This document shows, piece by piece, positions 5,992 through 7,355 of a stretch of 7,355 nucleotides of DNA. Each line of letters opens with the position of its first letter. The first letter of the stretch is position 1. Below the pieces are notes generated by a model. The model worked only from the letters and a program-made list of their open reading frames with translations. It searched no databases and had not been told where the DNA came from. The stretch comes from Chloroflexota bacterium (GTDB taxonomy: Bacteria > Chloroflexota > Dehalococcoidia > JACQGW01). Location of the stretch: contig JACQGW010000023.1 in the NCBI GenBank assembly GCA_016199325.1, forward strand, positions 1 to 7,355, in the 5' to 3' direction. The translations under genes and the position numbers were made by a program.

Positions 5992-6037
5992 TTGGCGATC
6001 TTGGCGTCTTGGCGGTTCGTTCTCTCTCGGCACTGCT
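5992..6037 (-). repeat. Right copy of the inverted repeat flanking the DUF433 gene
   Basis: The inverted partner of 5572-5617 (42 of 46 identical). It starts on the base after the Uma2 stop codon (6040-6038, minus strand), so it has the same position and orientation relative to its gene as the left copy. Further CGCCAAG units continue on its inner side to about 5978, followed by CGACCAA units (about 5956-5972). Confidence 0.88.
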
Positions 6038-6598
6038 CTATCCCAGCAGGTCGGCGACGGCGATCTGGAGGCCAGGCAGCAAGGCTGGGGTGAGGTGATC
6101 GCCGGGGCGGGCTCGCTGGATGGTGCGGTAGCCGGTGGGCGAGGGGTCCCGGTAGGCGGTAATGAGCCGCCGAGTCGGCTCGACGAGCCAGACTTCGGGA
6201 ACGCCGCTCCGGGCATAGAGCGGCAGCTTGACCCGGCGGTCGAAGGCGGCCGAGGTCTCGCCGACCTCGACGACCAGAAGGACGTCTGCCGCCGTCGGGT
6301 GATCGGCGGCGTAAAAGTCGGCGTGGGGGCGCAGGAGCACGACGTCGGGCTGTACCTCGCTCTCCTCGCTCAGACGGACCGGGCCCTGGATGCGAACCTG
6401 CGCCGCATTACCGACCCGACTCGCGAAGAGCAGGGTGGAGCGATCGACGCAGGCCTGGTGTCTGCCCCCAATCGGTGCCATTTCGATGATCTCTCCCTCG
6501 ACGAGCTCGACGCGGTCGTCCTCCGTGAAGATGCCCGACCGGCCCATCCGGTAGTACTCGGCGACCGTGAACCGCCGTCGGCGTGGCTGTAGCGTCAT
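6038..6598 (-). CDS. Uma2-family (DUF820) PD-(D/E)XK-fold protein
   Basis: A 186-residue protein of the usual Uma2 family length. The N-terminus FTVAEYYRMGRSGIFTEDDRVELVEGEI (split: FTVAEYYRMG, DRVELVEGEIIEM) matches the family entry motif. The restriction-endonuclease-like core follows: D85 in VQPDVVLLRP, E111 in LLVVEVGETSAAFDRRVK and K124 in the same segment, then YARSGVPEVWLVEP. These are the expected PD-(D/E)XK metal-site residues, so nuclease activity is plausible, but the family's biological role is not established. The genes occur in many copies in cyanobacteria and Chloroflexota. The start is well supported: ATG 6598 is preceded by GGAGG at 6 bp and by an extended -10 promoter. The open frame continues upstream to 6886 but reads as repeat-derived sequence. 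It lies upstream of DUF433 on the same strand, separated by repeats. Confidence 0.92.
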   Translation of the reverse strand: MTLQPRRRRFTVAEYYRMGRSGIFTEDDRVELVEGEIIEMAPIGGRHQACVDRSTLLFASRVGNAAQVRIQGPVRLSEESEVQPDVVLLRPHADFYAADHPTAADVLLVVEVGETSAAFDRRVKLPLYARSGVPEVWLVEPTRRLITAYRDPSPTGYRTIQRARPGDHLTPALLPGLQIAVADLLG

Positions 6599-6616
6599 GG
6601 CTGCCCTCCCCAGGGC

Positions 6617-6622
6617 ATTATA
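6617..6622 (-). promoter_or_regulatory. Extended -10 promoter and Shine-Dalgarno site of the Uma2 gene
   Basis: On the minus strand TGGTATAAT (6625-6617) is a perfect TATAAT with the TGn extension. Initiation about 7 bp downstream (near 6610) gives a leader of about a dozen bases carrying GGGGAGGG (6611-6604), whose GGAGG core is 6 bp from the ATG at 6598. No TTGACA-like -35 is visible; extended -10 promoters often do without one. Confidence 0.65.
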
Positions 6623-6673
6623 CCAGGGGTCGGGGGTTGGGGGACGCGCCGTCTCTCCGCTCAGAGTCTGTAT

Positions 6674-6687
6674 GGAAACGCGTTTCC
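6674..6687. promoter_or_regulatory. 14-bp perfect palindrome GGAAACGCGTTTCC, possible operator
   Basis: A perfect dyad, 76 bp upstream of the Uma2 start and upstream of its promoter. AAACG..CGTTT half-sites with a central CpG resemble LacI-family operators. No such regulator is encoded here, and it may simply be part of the adjoining repeat region. Confidence 0.3.
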
Positions 6688-6709
6688 GCGCTCTGCCGCG
6701 GGTCGCCTG

Positions 6710-6780
6710 GCGGTTGAAACCGCAGGCTACCATCGCCAAGTCGGCCTCCGCCGACTGACGCCAGTCCACGAAGGTGGGCT
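6710..6780. repeat. Triple-hairpin dispersed-type repeat
   Basis: Three consecutive short dyads: GCGGTTGAAACCGC (6710-6723), AGTCGGC with GCCGACT (6739-6756) and AGTCCAC with GTGGGCT (6763-6780, one G-T pair). The order, a GCGGTTGAAACCGC motif followed by AGTCGGC and AGTCCAC..GTGGACT hairpins, matches a dispersed intergenic repeat I recall from cyanobacteria, Chloroflexota and related environmental genomes. No function is known to me. Confidence 0.6.
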
Positions 6781-6824
6781 TCGCAGCGGTAGCCCGCCAC
6801 TTATGAACCTTTACAAAATAGTCT

Positions 6825-6879
6825 GGTATCGGCGTCGCCAAAGGCGGCCCCGAGTGGCCGCCCCGACGATGGGCATACC
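6825..6879. repeat. Nested GC-rich hairpin
   Basis: Concentric stems: GGTAT/ATACC (6825-6829 with 6875-6879), CGTCG/CGACG (6833-6837 with 6864-6868) and GGCGGCC/GGCCGCC (6843-6849 with 6856-6862) around a 6-nt loop. There is no following T-run on the plus strand, so a simple terminator is not indicated. Confidence 0.55.
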
Positions 6880-6892
6880 GGATCAATTAGTA

Positions 6893-6999
6893 AGGCATGG
6901 TTCAAAGCTACTTGACAGTCTGGGCAGGAACGGCCGATGGCCGAGCGGCGGAATCGCGCAAGACTGTCAAGCAGAATCGGCCCCTTTTGAACCATGCCT
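6893..6999. mobile_element. 107-bp MITE-like inverted-repeat element
   Basis: Perfect 14-bp terminal inverted repeats AGGCATGGTTCAAA (6893-6906) and TTTGAACCATGCCT (6986-6999) enclose a second perfect pair, CTTGACAGTCT (6911-6921) and AGACTGTCAAG (6961-6971). If the ends are taken one base in, TAA stands on both sides (6891-6893 and 6999-7001) and could be a 3-bp target duplication, as made by some IS5-type transposases. There is no coding capacity and no transposase here. A folded RNA is the alternative explanation. Confidence 0.55.
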
Positions 7000-7054
7000 A
7001 AGAGTTCATCAGTGGCCGGACGAGCACGCCCGATGGCGTTTGCATACACACTCT

Positions 7055-7169
7055 CAGTGGGAGCGGGGCCGGGGGGAGCGCCTCGTCTCCCCTCGCCCGC
7101 CGGGCGGGAGAGGGGCCGGGGGTGAGGGCCGCCTCCCCGCCCAGTGGGAGCGGGGCCGGGGGTGAGGGC
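7055..7169. repeat. Three copies of a G-rich dispersed repeat, with G-quadruplex motifs
   Basis: Copies at 7055-7075 (truncated), 7101-7129 and 7142-7169 share GGGAG(C/A)GGGGCCGGGGG, the last two followed by TGAGGGC. The two full copies each fit the four-run G-quadruplex pattern (runs at 7106, 7112, 7118, 7126 and at 7146, 7152, 7158, 7166). The middle copy also forms a hairpin with CCCCT..AGGGG ends (7089-7115). Confidence 0.7.
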
Positions 7170-7230
7170 TTGGGCGAGACCGGCGCTGCTTCCGGTCAGC
7201 CATCGGGCGATCCTGGTGACTCCCCGTCGA

Positions 7231-7309
7231 TCATGCTGAGCCGCAGCGAAGCATCTCCCCGTCGCAAGCGGACGACGTCCGGGAGATGCTTCGCTGCGGC
7301 TCAGCATGA
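7231..7309. repeat. 79-bp inverted repeat with perfect 29-bp arms
   Basis: Arms at 7231-7259 and 7281-7309 are exact reverse complements around a 21-nt loop. They begin TCATGCTGAGCCGCAGCGAA and continue into GCATCTCCC. This is the TCATnCTGAGC..GCGAAGnATCT type of dispersed element seen in many environmental bacteria, here in head-to-head arrangement. A plus-strand RNA would fold into a very stable hairpin. Confidence 0.85.
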
Positions 7310-7330
7310 CAGCGGGGGTCTCGCCCGTGG

Positions 7331-7354
7331 CTCATCACTCATCACTCATCACTC
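7331..7354 (+). repeat. 8-bp tandem repeat CTCATCAC x3 at the window edge
   Basis: Three exact head-to-tail copies of CTCATCAC end one base before the window end, so the array may continue beyond it. It is another short-period element like those at the gene boundaries, but with a different unit. Confidence 0.8.
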
Positions 7355-7355
7355 G

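Larger units (their letters stand above)
6623..7355. other. Gene-free repeat island
   Basis: About 730 bp with no coding region I can support; the open frames here are low-complexity or repeat-derived. It holds, in order, a G-tract run, a 14-bp palindrome, a triple hairpin, a nested hairpin, a 107-bp MITE-like element, three copies of a G-rich repeat, a 29-bp-arm inverted repeat and an 8-bp tandem repeat reaching the window edge. Confidence 0.8.

Noticed and set aside
4812..6098. 428-codon plus-strand open frame across the regulator and DUF433 genes
   Set aside because: Shadow of the response regulator, then of repeats and the minus-strand genes; the receiver and HTH motifs are in another frame.
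6599..6886. Upstream extension of the Uma2 frame to 6886
   Set aside because: It encodes repeat-derived sequence and runs through the extended -10 promoter; ATG 6598 has a Shine-Dalgarno site and the correct family N-terminus.
6803..7165. 120-codon open frame in the repeat island
   Set aside because: It crosses the nested hairpin, the MITE-like element and the G-rich repeats, with no start context or domain; it is not a gene I can support.

Overview
High-GC bacterial DNA, roughly two-thirds G+C by eye. The gene content (a PhnD-like lipoprotein with a NarL-type two-component pair, Uma2 and DUF433 genes, a methyltransferase/GT2 fusion) and the many short dispersed palindromic repeats fit an environmental Chloroflexota genome best. 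That assignment is inference; no rRNA or other phylogenetic marker is present. No tRNA, rRNA, CRISPR array or transposase gene was seen.

Layout. (1) Positions 1-1701, minus strand: the start of a probable FkbM-type methyltransferase running off the left edge, preceded by a bifunctional SAM methyltransferase/GT2 glycosyltransferase. Together they look like the edge of a cell-surface glycan or glycolipid locus. (2) Positions 1702-1826: a 125-bp divergent control region. (3) Positions 1827-5571, plus strand: a PhnD-like substrate-binding lipoprotein, a membrane histidine kinase (HAMP, GAF, HisKA_3, HATPase) and a NarL/LuxR-type response regulator. With no ABC permease or ATPase gene beside it, this reads as a three-component signalling system in which the lipoprotein is the ligand sensor. 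It is a split counterpart of TtrS-like kinases, which carry a related domain fused in. (4) Positions 5572-6598, minus strand: a small DUF433 protein bracketed by inverted copies of one repeat, then a Uma2-family nuclease-fold gene with a clear extended -10 promoter and Shine-Dalgarno site. (5) Positions 6623-7355: about 730 bp without a gene, packed with at least six unrelated-looking repeat or hairpin elements, including a 107-bp MITE-like inverted repeat.

The most striking theme is short-period (about 7-9 bp) repeat elements, mostly folded as long inverted repeats, that sit exactly at gene boundaries. One (2793-2878) lies just after the ATGA stop/start overlap between the lipoprotein and the kinase and appears to have displaced the kinase start. 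One supplies the kinase's C-terminal tail as an in-frame 27-bp tandem repeat and then forms a hairpin up to the regulator's Shine-Dalgarno site. Two more abut the stop codons of the regulator and of Uma2.
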